The position numbers were made by a program, and so were the translations under genes. A stretch of 64,000 nt of DNA from an uncultured Kiloniellaceae bacterium (GTDB taxonomy: Bacteria > Pseudomonadota > Alphaproteobacteria > Kiloniellales > Kiloniellaceae): the NCBI GenBank assembly GCA_947493695.1, contig CANLSF010000001.1, positions 806,001 through 870,000 of the forward strand. Reading direction: 5' to 3'. This document shows, in pieces, positions 55,453 through 64,000 of the stretch (its first letter is position 1; each line of letters begins with the position of its first letter). The notes below the pieces were generated by a model, which worked only from the letters and a program-made list of their open reading frames with translations, did no database searches and was not told where the DNA came from.

Positions 55453-58311
55453 TTGGACATGCAAGAGCTTCTGCCTCAAGAGTCGTTCGAGACTGAAGTG
55501 CGCAACAAACGCGCAATCATCGACCGGCGCGCACTCTTGAGCCGTATCGAAGATATCGTCAATGACGGGGGCTCGGAACAGGAAGTTCGTCTTGAGGTCC
55601 TCGCGGCCTTAAGGGAAGCGCTGGAGAATGGTCGGGCCGAAGTACGGCGGCGGTTTGATGAGCGTGCATCGGGGACAGTGGTCGTACGTTCCAACTGCTA
55701 TCTCGTCGATCAGCTGATCCGTGTGGTCTACGACCATGTGACAAACCACCTCTTTCCCATCGCAAATCCCTCGACCGGCGAGGTGCTCTCTCTTGTCGCG
55801 GTAGGCGGTTATGGCCGGGGAGAGCTTGCGCCGCAGTCCGACGTCGATCTGCTGTTCCTTCTGCCTTACAAGATGACCCCGCGCAGCGAGCAGGTTGTCG
55901 AGGCGATGCTCTATTTCCTCTGGGATCTGAATTTCAAAGTCGGTCATGCCACCCGAAAGGTCTCCGAGTGCATCCGTCAGGCCAAGACCGATGTCACGAT
56001 CTGCACCAGCCTGCTCGAGGCGCGCTGGCTCTGGGGGGATCAGGGACTCTATATCGAGTTGCGCAAGCGCTTCCAGTCGGACCTGCAGGCACAGGGCGGT
56101 GCCAAGTTCATTGAATCCAAGCTGAACGAACGGGATCTACGCCATAAGCGCAACGGCGGCACGCGCTATTCCCTGGAGCCCAATATCAAGGAGAGCAAAG
56201 GCGGTTTACGCGATCTCCATACGCTCTTCTGGATTGCCAAGTTTCTGTATCACGTTGACGATATTTCACGTCTTGTCGACAAGAAGGTTTTCACCCGAAA
56301 GGAAGTGCGCCGTTTCGAGAAAGCTCAGGCTTTCCTCTGGACGCTGCGCTGCGCCCTGCACTATCTGACCGGTCGGGCGGAGGAACGCCTGACGTTTGAC
56401 GTTCAGAAATCGCTCGCCGACTGGATGGGTTATACGGATCATGCCGGGACCCAGGGCGTCGAGCGCTTCATGAAGCACTACTTCCTGATCGCCAAGGATG
56501 TCGGTGACCTCACCCGCATCTTCTGCGCCACGCTGGAAGCCGAGCATAACCGGCGTTCGCGTTTTCGCCTGCCCTATCTCTCTCGCCGTCGTTCCATCAG
56601 TGGCTTCCGGCTCGAAGGCGACCGCTTGTCGGTCAAGGACGCTTCCGTTTTCGAGAATGCGCCGATCGACATGCTGCGCATCTTCGCAGTGGCGCAGAAA
56701 CACGATCTGGATATCCACCCTCAGGCTTTGCGCTGGATAACCCAGAACCTCAAGCTGATCAAAAAGCCGCTGCGTGACGACCCTGAGGCCAACAAGATTT
56801 TCCTCGACATCCTCTGTGCCGACGAGGATCCGGAAACCACGCTGCGGCGCATGAACGAAGCCGGTGTATTCGGTCGTTTCATCCCCGATTTCGGCCGGGT
56901 CGTCGCGCAGATGCAATACAATATGTACCACCACTACACTGTGGATGAGCATACGATCTTCGCGATCGGCATTCTGCATGACGTCGAGCAGGGCCGCCTT
57001 TCCGAGGAAGCTCCGATTGCAACCGAGGTGGTTCACAAAGTTCTGTCGCGCCGGGTTCTTTACGTCGCGGTTTTCCTGCATGATATCGCGAAAGGCCGAC
57101 CGGGTGATCACTCGGAAGTCGGCGCAAAGGTTGCGCGCCGGCTCTGCCCGCGCCTGGGTTTCAGCGCAGAGGAAACCGAGACCGTTGCCTGGCTGGTGCT
57201 GCACCACCTTGCTATGAGCGACACGGCCTTCAAGCGCGACATCGACGACCCCAAGACGATCCAGGATTTTGCGGCGCTGGTGCAGTCACCGGAACGTTTA
57301 AGGTTGCTCCTGGTATTGACGGTCTGCGATATCCGCGCTGTCGGTCCGAATGTATGGAATGCCTGGAAGGCCGCGTTGCTGCGGGATCTCTACTGGCGAA
57401 CCGAGGAAGTTCTCTCCGGCGGCATTTCATCGGAAGGTCGGGCGCAGCGGGTCGAGCACGCCAAGGAAGCGCTGCGCGCAGCACTCTCCGATTGGCCGAA
57501 GAAAGAGGTCGAGGCGCATATCAAGCGGGGATATCCCTCCTACTGGCTTTCAGCCGATACGGAGACCCATCTGCGTCACGCCCATGTCGTCAGAGACGCT
57601 GAGCGCGAGAAGCTGCCGCTGATGATCGACGCCCACGTGGATGGCTACCGCGATGTAACCGAGATCACTATCTACACGGCTGACCACCCAGGACTCTTCA
57701 GCCGGATTGCAGGCGCGATGGCGGTCAGTGGTGTCTCAATCGAAGGCGCCAACATCATTACGCTGGCAAACGGGATGGCCCTCGATACTTTCTACGTACA
57801 GGACGCGGCGGAGGGCGGCGCCTTCGACAGCGAAGAGCGTGTGAAACGGCTGTCGGCCAATATCGAAAAGGTTCTTTCGGGCGGTATGCGCCCAGTCCAG
57901 GAGCTTGCCAGACAGCGTTCGACGATCCCGAGCCGCTTTCGGGTTTTCAAGGTCGCGCCCCGGGTGCTGATCGACAACAAGGCAAGCGCAACCCATACGG
58001 TGATCGAAGTCAACGGCCGCGACCGGCCTGCGTTGCTTTATAACCTGACCACCGCGATCACCCGCCTCAACCTCATGATCTCCACCGCACGGATTGCCAC
58101 TTACGGCGCCCATGCGGTTGACGTTTTCTACGTGAAAGATGCGCTGGGTTCCAAGATCGACAACAAAGCCAAGCTGACCCGTATCCGCAAGAAGCTGCTT
58201 GAGGTCCTGGAAAGCAACGACTGTGCGCCGGCTTCTGTTTCGAAGCAGGCGGCGGGTGGAAAGGCATCCTCAAAAGAGAAGCAGCGCAAACCCGAAACGG
58301 CCGCGGAGTAG
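55453..58311 (+). CDS. glnD: PII uridylyltransferase/uridylyl-removing enzyme GlnD
   Basis: 952 residues. Nucleotidyltransferase domain with GGYGRGEL (118-125) and SDVDLLFL (129-136), then the HD domain (HDIAKGRPGDHSE, about 545) and two C-terminal ACT domains (DHPGLFSRIAGAMAVSG and DRPALLYNLTTAITRLN). It senses glutamine and modifies the PII proteins GlnB/GlnK. The mutS-glnD-murJ-trpS order is usual in alphaproteobacteria. Start at ATG 55453; ends with a Lys-rich tail. Confidence 0.97.
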   Translation: MDMQELLPQESFETEVRNKRAIIDRRALLSRIEDIVNDGGSEQEVRLEVLAALREALENGRAEVRRRFDERASGTVVVRSNCYLVDQLIRVVYDHVTNHLFPIANPSTGEVLSLVAVGGYGRGELAPQSDVDLLFLLPYKMTPRSEQVVEAMLYFLWDLNFKVGHATRKVSECIRQAKTDVTICTSLLEARWLWGDQGLYIELRKRFQSDLQAQGGAKFIESKLNERDLRHKRNGGTRYSLEPNIKESKGGLRDLHTLFWIAKFLYHVDDISRLVDKKVFTRKEVRRFEKAQAFLWTLRCALHYLTGRAEERLTFDVQKSLADWMGYTDHAGTQGVERFMKHYFLIAKDVGDLTRIFCATLEAEHNRRSRFRLPYLSRRRSISGFRLEGDRLSVKDASVFENAPIDMLRIFAVAQKHDLDIHPQALRWITQNLKLIKKPLRDDPEANKIFLDILCADEDPETTLRRMNEAGVFGRFIPDFGRVVAQMQYNMYHHYTVDEHTIFAIGILHDVEQGRLSEEAPIATEVVHKVLSRRVLYVAVFLHDIAKGRPGDHSEVGAKVARRLCPRLGFSAEETETVAWLVLHHLAMSDTAFKRDIDDPKTIQDFAALVQSPERLRLLLVLTVCDIRAVGPNVWNAWKAALLRDLYWRTEEVLSGGISSEGRAQRVEHAKEALRAALSDWPKKEVEAHIKRGYPSYWLSADTETHLRHAHVVRDAEREKLPLMIDAHVDGYRDVTEITIYTADHPGLFSRIAGAMAVSGVSIEGANIITLANGMALDTFYVQDAAEGGAFDSEERVKRLSANIEKVLSGGMRPVQELARQRSTIPSRFRVFKVAPRVLIDNKASATHTVIEVNGRDRPALLYNLTTAITRLNLMISTARIATYGAHAVDVFYVKDALGSKIDNKAKLTRIRKKLLEVLESNDCAPASVSKQAAGGKASSKEKQRKPETAAE

Positions 58312-58328
58312 CCGCTGCATCCCGGGCA

Positions 58329-59192
58329 CTATTCAGGCAGGGCACTCACCAGGTACATGGCCTTCAGAATGTCGCTTGGCTTGGCACCGTTGAAGGCGTT
58401 GTCGAATATCGCTGAAATATTGTCTGACCGGTAAATGCGGCTGAGGGCACGGTCCACGGCAAGCCGGAAGTCATTGTCACCGCGTTTCAGGGCGAGCGCG
58501 TAGGGTTCATGCGAGAAATAGCGGGTGCCCACATGCAGGGATTTTGCCTGACTGCTCTGCGCGGCGAGATGCACCAACAGTGCGCGATCGGAGAAGTAGG
58601 CTGAAATCTCACCGTCTTCGAGTTTCGCCCGCCCGTCAGTGTGATTCGTGACGGTCACAATTTCAGATTCGAGGTCGGTCTTTTTGACAATATTCCGAAG
58701 CAGGATTTCTGTCGTTGTGGCCTCCAGAACGCCGATTTTGTGACCCTTCAGAGAGCTGAAATTTTTCGGGCCGTCGGCCATGGTCAGAACAGCAGCGCCA
58801 TCGATGAATATGGGAATGGAAAAATCTACAAGATCCCGGCGGGCCAGGGTTGCGGTTGCGGCACCGCAGAGCAGATCCACCTGACCATTCTGAACCGCCT
58901 TGAAGCGCGTGTTCGAGGTCACCGGCACATAGGTGATTGAGATTTCCGAGAGTTCGAGCTGTGTCTTCAGCTGTGCGACCACGGCGCGGCAGAGATCGAC
59001 ACTGTAACCTGCCGCTTCGCCAATGGCGTTCTTGTAGGAGTAAGGCGCGGCATCATCACGGTATCCAATCTTGATTTTACCATTCTGAATCCGCTCCAAC
59101 GCGCCTGCGGAGGCCTCTCCGACGAAGCCTCCCAACGCGATACAGATGGCCATCGTTAATGCAAATGATGCGGATCTGTAGATCTTTCTCAT
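58329..59192 (-). CDS. Periplasmic solute-binding protein, amino-acid type (SBP_bac_3)
   Basis: 287 residues. Signal peptide FALTMAICIALGGFVGEASA, then a type II binding fold: GKIKIGYRDDAAPYSYKNAIGEAAGYSVDLCRAVV at the start, LLCGAATATLARRDLVDFSIPIF in the first domain, and a second domain with ISAYFSDRALLV. Typical of amino-acid ABC transporters (glutamate/aspartate or glutamine type), but no permease or ATPase is adjacent, so it may be a lone sensor or serve a distant transporter. Start at 59192. Confidence 0.85.
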   Translation of the reverse strand: MRKIYRSASFALTMAICIALGGFVGEASAGALERIQNGKIKIGYRDDAAPYSYKNAIGEAAGYSVDLCRAVVAQLKTQLELSEISITYVPVTSNTRFKAVQNGQVDLLCGAATATLARRDLVDFSIPIFIDGAAVLTMADGPKNFSSLKGHKIGVLEATTTEILLRNIVKKTDLESEIVTVTNHTDGRAKLEDGEISAYFSDRALLVHLAAQSSQAKSLHVGTRYFSHEPYALALKRGDNDFRLAVDRALSRIYRSDNISAIFDNAFNGAKPSDILKAMYLVSALPE

Positions 59193-59378
59193 ACCCCTGT
59201 TCTCCCCACTGCCTGAGCGCAAATGCTATTTGCTTTTCTTTTCATTCTAACACGATATTCGTTCCTCTACGCTTTTCGGCAAGTCTTTAAAGCGCTGACG
59301 TCGTCACTGCGGAAGGATAAGAGATATTCGCGCAGTGTGCTTTAACTCCTTCGCAGATTGATCTAGAAACGCCCGGGT

Positions 59379-60938
59379 ATGGCATTGATTCGTTCCTTGG
59401 CCACCGTGGGGGGCTACACCGGTTTGAGCCGGGTGCTGGGTTTCGTGCGCGATATTCTGATCGCCGCCGTGCTCGGAACCGGCCCTGTGGCTGATGCATT
59501 CTTTGTCGCTTTCAAGCTGCCCAATCTCTTTCGCCGCCTGTTCGCTGAGGGGGCGTTCAATGCCGCCTTCGTGCCCCTGTTCGCCAAGCGTCTCGAGCAG
59601 GAGGGCGAAGCGGCCGCCAAGGCCTTTGCGGAACATACCCTTGCGGTTCTGCTGACGGTTGTCGCGATCGTCTGCGTCCTCTCGATGCTGGCCATGCCCT
59701 GGCTGATGTATGGTTTGGCACCGGGCTTTGAGGAGGATCCGGAGAAATTCGCGCTGACTGTGGAACTGAGCCGGATTACCTTCCCCTACCTGCTCTTTAT
59801 GTCTCTGGTGGCGTTGCTTTCGGGGATCCTCAATTCGCTTTACCGCTTCGCTGCCGCGGCCGCGGCGCCGGTTCTGCTGAATATCTGTTTTATCATTGCT
59901 CTGCTGGTGGTTTTGCCCTTTTCGGGTATGCCGGGCCATCTGCTTGCCTGGACCGTCGCCGTTGCTGGTGTCGGTCAGTTTCTGATGTTGATCATTGCCG
60001 CGTCGCGGGCGGGTATGAGTCTGCGCCTGCGCCTGCCGCGGGTGACAGATGGTGTCCGGCGTCTGGTCGCACTGATGCTGCCGGGTATGCTGTCGGCGGG
60101 TGCCATACAGATAAATCTGCTGATCGGAACGATCATCGCCACCCTGCAGGCCGGTGCAGTCTCGTACCTCTATTACGCCGATCGGGTCTATCAGTTGCCT
60201 CTGGGACTGATCGGCATTGCCTTTGGTGTGGTTCTGCTCCCGGATCTGAGTCGCAAGCTGCGCGCCGGAGCCGACGAAGCCGCAATGCATAGTCTGAACC
60301 GGGGGCTGGAGCTGGCGATGCTGCTGACCCTCCCGGCGGCGGTCGCGCTGGTGGTCATCCCGGAACCCATCACCATCGTGCTTTTTGAGCGCGGTGCGTT
60401 CGACCGGACTGCGACCGAGGCCACGTCCATGGCGCTGGCCGCCTTCGCCGCCGGCCTCCCCGCTTTTGTTCTGATCAAAATCTTTCAGCCTGCGTTCTAT
60501 GCGCGCGAGGATACGGTCACGCCTTTGAAAATGGCGCTGATTTCGATTGCCCTGAATGTAGTGCTCAGCCTCGCGCTGTTCTTTCCCTTCGGTCATGTGG
60601 GTATTGCGATTGCAACCTCGGTCTCGGCCTGGCTGCATGCCCTGTTGCTGGGCGGGCGACTTGGGTCGCTCGGGTTCCTGAAGACCGACCAGGCTTTGCG
60701 CCGCCGTCTGCCCAGGATTGCCGTGACCGCCATCGTGATGGGGATTGCGCTCTGGTTCGGCGCCGAGAGGCTTGCCGCTTGGTTTGACGCCTCACAGGAG
60801 CTGAGGATTCTGGCGCTTGCTCTACTGGTGGGCGGCGGCCTCGTCCTCTACGGCGGACTGGCGCTGGTTTCCGGGGCGGCCGACCGTGAGGCTCTGCGCG
60901 GCATGCTACGCCGCCGGGCGAAGCCACAATCTCATTGA
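59379..60938 (+). CDS. murJ: Lipid II flippase MurJ (MviN)
   Basis: 519 residues with about 14 membrane segments. MALIRSLATVGGYTGLSRVLGFVRDIL and AFFVAFKLPNLFRRLFAEGAFNAAFVPLF are the characteristic N-terminal pattern, and GVVLLPDLSRKLRAG follows later. It exports the peptidoglycan precursor lipid II across the inner membrane. It is 131 bases before trpS and divergent from the binding-protein gene. Confidence 0.97.
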   Translation: MALIRSLATVGGYTGLSRVLGFVRDILIAAVLGTGPVADAFFVAFKLPNLFRRLFAEGAFNAAFVPLFAKRLEQEGEAAAKAFAEHTLAVLLTVVAIVCVLSMLAMPWLMYGLAPGFEEDPEKFALTVELSRITFPYLLFMSLVALLSGILNSLYRFAAAAAAPVLLNICFIIALLVVLPFSGMPGHLLAWTVAVAGVGQFLMLIIAASRAGMSLRLRLPRVTDGVRRLVALMLPGMLSAGAIQINLLIGTIIATLQAGAVSYLYYADRVYQLPLGLIGIAFGVVLLPDLSRKLRAGADEAAMHSLNRGLELAMLLTLPAAVALVVIPEPITIVLFERGAFDRTATEATSMALAAFAAGLPAFVLIKIFQPAFYAREDTVTPLKMALISIALNVVLSLALFFPFGHVGIAIATSVSAWLHALLLGGRLGSLGFLKTDQALRRRLPRIAVTAIVMGIALWFGAERLAAWFDASQELRILALALLVGGGLVLYGGLALVSGAADREALRGMLRRRAKPQSH

Positions 60939-61069
60939 TCCGAAGCCCTCGCTTGCTGCTCGATCGTGAATTAGCCTGCGAGACCTGCCAAGCAGACCTT
61001 GACCATGCCACCCAACAGCGGCGATAACCCGCGCGCAGAAGTGCCGTCTTTTCATCTGGATTTAGAGTT

Positions 61070-62098
61070 ATGAAGCGCATCTTTTCGGGCGTACAGCCAA
61101 CCGGTAATCTTCACCTGGGTAACTATCTGGGTGCCATCAAGAATTTCGTATCCCTGCAGTCTGATTCCGATTGCATCTACTGTGTTGTGGATATGCACGC
61201 GATTACGGTGTGGCAGGATCCCAAGGAGTTGGTCGCCAATACGCGAGAGATTGCTGCGGCGTTCCTGGCCGCCGGGATTGACCCGAAGGAGAGCATCATC
61301 TTCAACCAGAGCCAGGTTTCGGCCCATGCTGAACTGGCCTGGATTTTCAACTGTGTTGCGCGGCTCGGCTGGATGAACCGTATGACCCAGTTCAAGGAGA
61401 AGGCCGGCAAGCAGCGCGAGAACGCGAGCGTGGGCCTCTATGCCTACCCGACCCTTATGGCGGCGGACATCCTGGCCTACAAAGCAACGCATGTGCCGGT
61501 TGGCGAAGATCAGAAGCAGCATCTGGAGCTGACTCGCGACATTGCCAACAAGTTCAACGGCGATTTCGGCCGTGAAGTCTTCCCTGTGACGGAGCCTTTG
61601 ATATTCGGTTCCGCGACCCGGGTCATGAGCCTGCGCGACGGCAGCAAGAAAATGAGTAAGTCCGATCCCTCGGACTACAGCCGCATCACCATGACCGACG
61701 ATGCAGATGCCGTCGCCAAAAAGATCCGAAAGGCCACCAGTGATTCCGAGCTGATTCCAGGTGCCGATGTGCTTGGCGACGATGGCAAGCTTCCGGAAGA
61801 ACTTCGGCTCGCGCGCCCTGAAGCTTTCAATCTTCTGACGATTTATGCAGCGCTTGCCGATGTGACCCTGGCCCAGGTACTGGGAGATTTTGAGGGCAAG
61901 GGTTTCGCTGATTTCAAAAAAGCCCTGACCGAGGTCGCTGTCGAAAAGCTGGGGCCAATCGGTTCGGAAATGAAACGCCTGACCGATGCGCCCGATCATG
62001 TCGACGCCGTCTTGCGTGATGGTGCCGTGCGGGCCCGTGAAGTCGCTGAACCCGTTCTGCGGGAAGTCTATGACGTGGTTGGGTTTCTCAGGCCCTAG
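61070..62098 (+). CDS. trpS: Tryptophanyl-tRNA synthetase
   Basis: 342 residues, class Ic. HIGH-like [11 protein letters not shown] (residues 12-22) and KMSKS (KKMSKSD, about 195-201), with the tryptophan pocket [13 protein letters not shown] and [14 protein letters not shown]. It charges tRNA-Trp. Start ATG at 61070. It follows murJ by 131 bases. Confidence 0.98.
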   Translation: MKRIFSGVQPTGNLHLGNYLGAIKNFVSLQSDSDCIYCVVDMHAITVWQDPKELVANTREIAAAFLAAGIDPKESIIFNQSQVSAHAELAWIFNCVARLGWMNRMTQFKEKAGKQRENASVGLYAYPTLMAADILAYKATHVPVGEDQKQHLELTRDIANKFNGDFGREVFPVTEPLIFGSATRVMSLRDGSKKMSKSDPSDYSRITMTDDADAVAKKIRKATSDSELIPGADVLGDDGKLPEELRLARPEAFNLLTIYAALADVTLAQVLGDFEGKGFADFKKALTEVAVEKLGPIGSEMKRLTDAPDHVDAVLRDGAVRAREVAEPVLREVYDVVGFLRP

Positions 62099-62374
62099 CC
62101 TGATGCTGCTGTCAATGCACCGTGACTTGGATTCCTGACTTACGGCGCTTTTGGTGCGGAAAGACCGCATTTTCGCGTGAATTAAGTGGTTTCGACTGCG
62201 TTTTTTCCACTTCAATCAATAAAGCTGCCCAAAGCATTGGCGTTCTGACGAAAACCAAGTAGGTTTATAGAGATACAGGGCGGCTGTGCGGTCGCATGGA
62301 TTCATCAATTCCTATTTCAGTTTAAAGCGCCGCTATGCCGCGATCGCTCCGCCTAGTTTCAGTTTTGTAAAGCG
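62099..62374. other. 276-base spacer, no gene seen
   Basis: Between trpS and the TauE gene. No convincing ORF, hairpin or promoter found. Confidence 0.5.
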
Positions 62375-63286
62375 ATGCAGGTATACCTCCCGATCGCCGA
62401 GATTTCTGTGGATGCTCTCCTGTTGCTTGGGCTGGGCGGAATTATCGGCTTTCTGTCCGGTTTATTCGGGGTCGGCGGCGGCTTTCTGATGACTCCGATG
62501 CTGATTTTCATCGGCATCCCGCCGGTGGTTGCTGTTGCGACCCAGGCCAATAACGTTATTGCTTCTTCTGTGTCGGGCGTTTTTGCGCACTGGCGGCGTG
62601 GCAATGTCGATTTCAAGATGGGCTGGGTTTTGCTCGCCGGCGGGTTTGCGGGCTCGACGGTTGGCGTCGGCTTGTTTTCCCTATTGCGCAGCCTGGGTCA
62701 GATCGATCTGGTGATCAACCTCAGTTATGTCGTTTTCCTGGGGACCATCGGGGCCCTGATGATGGTCGAGGGCACCCGGGCGATGATGCGCCGTCGTCGG
62801 AAAGCCGCGCCCCGCAAGCTGCATCAGCACTCCTGGCTCCATGGGCTTCCGCTGAAGACCCGTTTCCGCAAGTCCCGTCTCTATATCTCGGCGCTTGTTC
62901 CGCTCGCCATCGGCTTCGGCGTCGGTGTGCTCTCGGCGATCATGGGCGTCGGCGGCGGCTTCATTCTGGTGCCGGCGATGATCTACCTGCTCGGGATGCC
63001 GACTGCGATGGTGATCGGAACCTCGCTGTTCCAGATCATCTTTGTGGCCGCAAACGTCACCTTCCTGCAGGCCGCGCAGAATCAGACCGTGGATGTGGTT
63101 CTGGCGATGCTGTTGCTGGTGGGCAGTGTGGTAGGCGCCCAGGTCGGCACCCGGATCGGCAGCCGCCTTCAAGGTGATTGGCTCAGATTGCTGCTAGGAA
63201 TTCTGGTTGTCGCGGTCTGTTCGAAGCTCTTTGTCGATCTCTTTACGCCTCCGGTCGATATCTACACGCTGGGGGTCCCGCTATGA
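62375..63286 (+). CDS. TauE/SafE family sulfite exporter-type permease
   Basis: 303 residues with about 8 membrane segments in two TauE halves, each with the family motif: GLSGLFGVGGGFLMTPMLIF and LSAIMGVGGGFILVPAMIYL. The family carries sulfite, sulfoacetate or other organosulfur anions outward. Ends by overlapping the next gene (ATGA at 63283-63286). The pairing with a TIGR02186 protein is repeated in alphaproteobacteria. Confidence 0.92.
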   Translation: MQVYLPIAEISVDALLLLGLGGIIGFLSGLFGVGGGFLMTPMLIFIGIPPVVAVATQANNVIASSVSGVFAHWRRGNVDFKMGWVLLAGGFAGSTVGVGLFSLLRSLGQIDLVINLSYVVFLGTIGALMMVEGTRAMMRRRRKAAPRKLHQHSWLHGLPLKTRFRKSRLYISALVPLAIGFGVGVLSAIMGVGGGFILVPAMIYLLGMPTAMVIGTSLFQIIFVAANVTFLQAAQNQTVDVVLAMLLLVGSVVGAQVGTRIGSRLQGDWLRLLLGILVVAVCSKLFVDLFTPPVDIYTLGVPL

Positions 63287-64000
63287 GCTTGCGCCGAAGT
63301 CCCTCGCGAACCCGCAAAGTCCTGATTGGAACGGCAGCGCTGTTTCTGATCGTGGTCCTTGCGGCCGGCACGCTTTATCGCGTCCTTCCCGCCCGCGCCG
63401 CCCTGGTGGCAGATCTATCGGATCATCTGATTGCCATCACAACCGGCTTTTCCGGGGCCAGTGTGCTGTTGTTCGGCGCCACGGAACAGGCCGGCGATAT
63501 CGTCGTCATCGTGCGCGGACCGAGCCAACCGGTGCTCATGCACCGAAAGAGCCGGGTTGCGGGGGTCTGGATCAACACGGCTTCCATGACCATTGAAAAT
63601 GTGCCGGGTTTTTACGCCGTCGCGTCATCGCGCCCTCTTGAGGATGTCGCGAGTGAATCCATTCGCAGGCGGCACCAAATGGGGGTCGAATACCTGCCGA
63701 TTGCGCCACCATTGACCAAGGCCTCGCCGAATATTGCTGAGCAGTGGAAAGCGGGCCTGATTCGCAACCAGCAACGCAGCGGGCTTTTCCCCAGGGTAAC
63801 CGGCAGGGTGAATTTCCTGGGGGAACGCCTGTTCCGGACCCGTCTTGAACTCCCCGCCAATGTCCCAACCGGCACCTACCGTGTCGAGGTGTTTCATCTT
63901 CGCGAAGGGCGTGTTGTCGGGGCGCAGACAACGCCTCTTTCCGTCAGCAAGGTCGGTCTGGAGGCGGAAGTCTTTGATTTTGCACAGAACCGCTCCGCTT
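63283..64000 (+). CDS. TIGR02186/Alph_Pro_TM family protein (5' part)
   Basis: Partial, runs off the window. The visible 239 residues begin with an anchor or signal segment (VLIGTAALFLIVVLAAGTL, about residues 13-31), then the family domain SDHLIAITTGFSGASVLLFGATEQAGDIVVIVRGP and VMHRK-like segment QPVLMHRKSRVAGVWIN. The family is an alphaproteobacterial periplasmic/membrane protein of unknown function; a C-terminal membrane segment, expected of the family, would lie beyond the window. Translation is coupled to the TauE-type permease. Confidence 0.9.
   Translation, partial: MSLRRSPSRTRKVLIGTAALFLIVVLAAGTLYRVLPARAALVADLSDHLIAITTGFSGASVLLFGATEQAGDIVVIVRGPSQPVLMHRKSRVAGVWINTASMTIENVPGFYAVASSRPLEDVASESIRRRHQMGVEYLPIAPPLTKASPNIAEQWKAGLIRNQQRSGLFPRVTGRVNFLGERLFRTRLELPANVPTGTYRVEVFHLREGRVVGAQTTPLSVSKVGLEAEVFDFAQNRSA

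Noticed and set aside
59304-60638. A 444-residue open frame on the minus strand, antisense to murJ
   Set aside because: It is rich in Gln, His, Arg and Asp as expected from antisense of a GC-rich membrane-protein gene, has no family resemblance, and the plus-strand gene is a clear MurJ.
61052-62215. A 387-residue open frame on the minus strand, antisense to trpS
   Set aside because: The plus-strand gene is unmistakably trpS with HIGH and KMSKS; the antisense frame is a codon-bias shadow.

Overview
The window is a stretch of ordinary chromosome from an alphaproteobacterium, most likely of the Rhodospirillales in the broad sense. The evidence is gene content and order: hisH-hisA-hisF-hisE-hinT, the rsmI/lppC and hemW-rdgB-rph/hrcA-grpE/dnaK-dnaJ-dapB blocks, phoR-pstSCAB-phoU-phoB with the long alphaproteobacterial PstA and PstC, mutS-glnD-murJ-trpS, and a TIGR02186-type membrane protein beside a TauE/SafE permease. 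I see no rRNA, tRNA, CRISPR array, prophage, transposase or clear pseudogene. Nearly everything is core housekeeping sequence on both strands with short spacers.

Layout. 1-4.3 kb: end of the histidine operon, a GNAT enzyme, a HIT protein and two small unassigned genes. 4.3-9.6 kb: comM, then the most accessory-looking part, with a NemR-like TetR regulator flanked by two matching operators, a PEP-CTERM surface protein with a sigma-54-type promoter, and a secreted propeller-like protein. 9.6-19.8 kb (mostly minus strand): SulP transporter, gshB, SirB1-like protein, BON lipoprotein, yraN, rsmI, with lppC divergent, then hemW, rdgB and rph. 20-27.3 kb: the heat-shock genes hrcA-grpE and dnaK-dnaJ, with alkB between and dapB after. 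27.3-32 kb: a cytochrome c/soluble sugar dehydrogenase pair, DUF2244, nth, a lipoprotein and a CysZ/EI24-type membrane protein. 32-39.2 kb: an adenosine-kinase-type sugar kinase, typA, an AmpG-type permease and a two-part acyl-CoA synthetase/acetyltransferase. 39.2-47.2 kb: the complete phosphate regulon phoR-pstSCAB-phoU-phoB (minus strand), with a Pho box before pstS and a terminator hairpin between pstS and pstC. 47.3-58.3 kb: malic enzyme, a small glycine-zipper protein, mutS with an upstream mini-ORF, a chemoreceptor paired with a small anchored protein, and glnD. 58.3-64 kb: an amino-acid binding protein, murJ, trpS, a TauE permease and the start of a TIGR02186 protein cut by the window edge.

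How the genes work together: the Pst/Pho genes form a closed phosphate sensing and uptake circuit; hrcA-grpE-dnaK-dnaJ supply the Hsp70 machine and its repressor; rsmI, typA and trpS serve translation; murJ, AmpG and the LppC-type lipoprotein serve the cell wall; mutS, nth, alkB and rdgB serve DNA and nucleotide repair. The parts most worth a second look are the chemoreceptor/small-protein pair, the PEP-CTERM gene with its sigma-54 promoter, the twin TetR operators, the mutS leader ORF and the head-to-head overlap of rsmI and lppC. None of these is demonstrably a new system from sequence alone.
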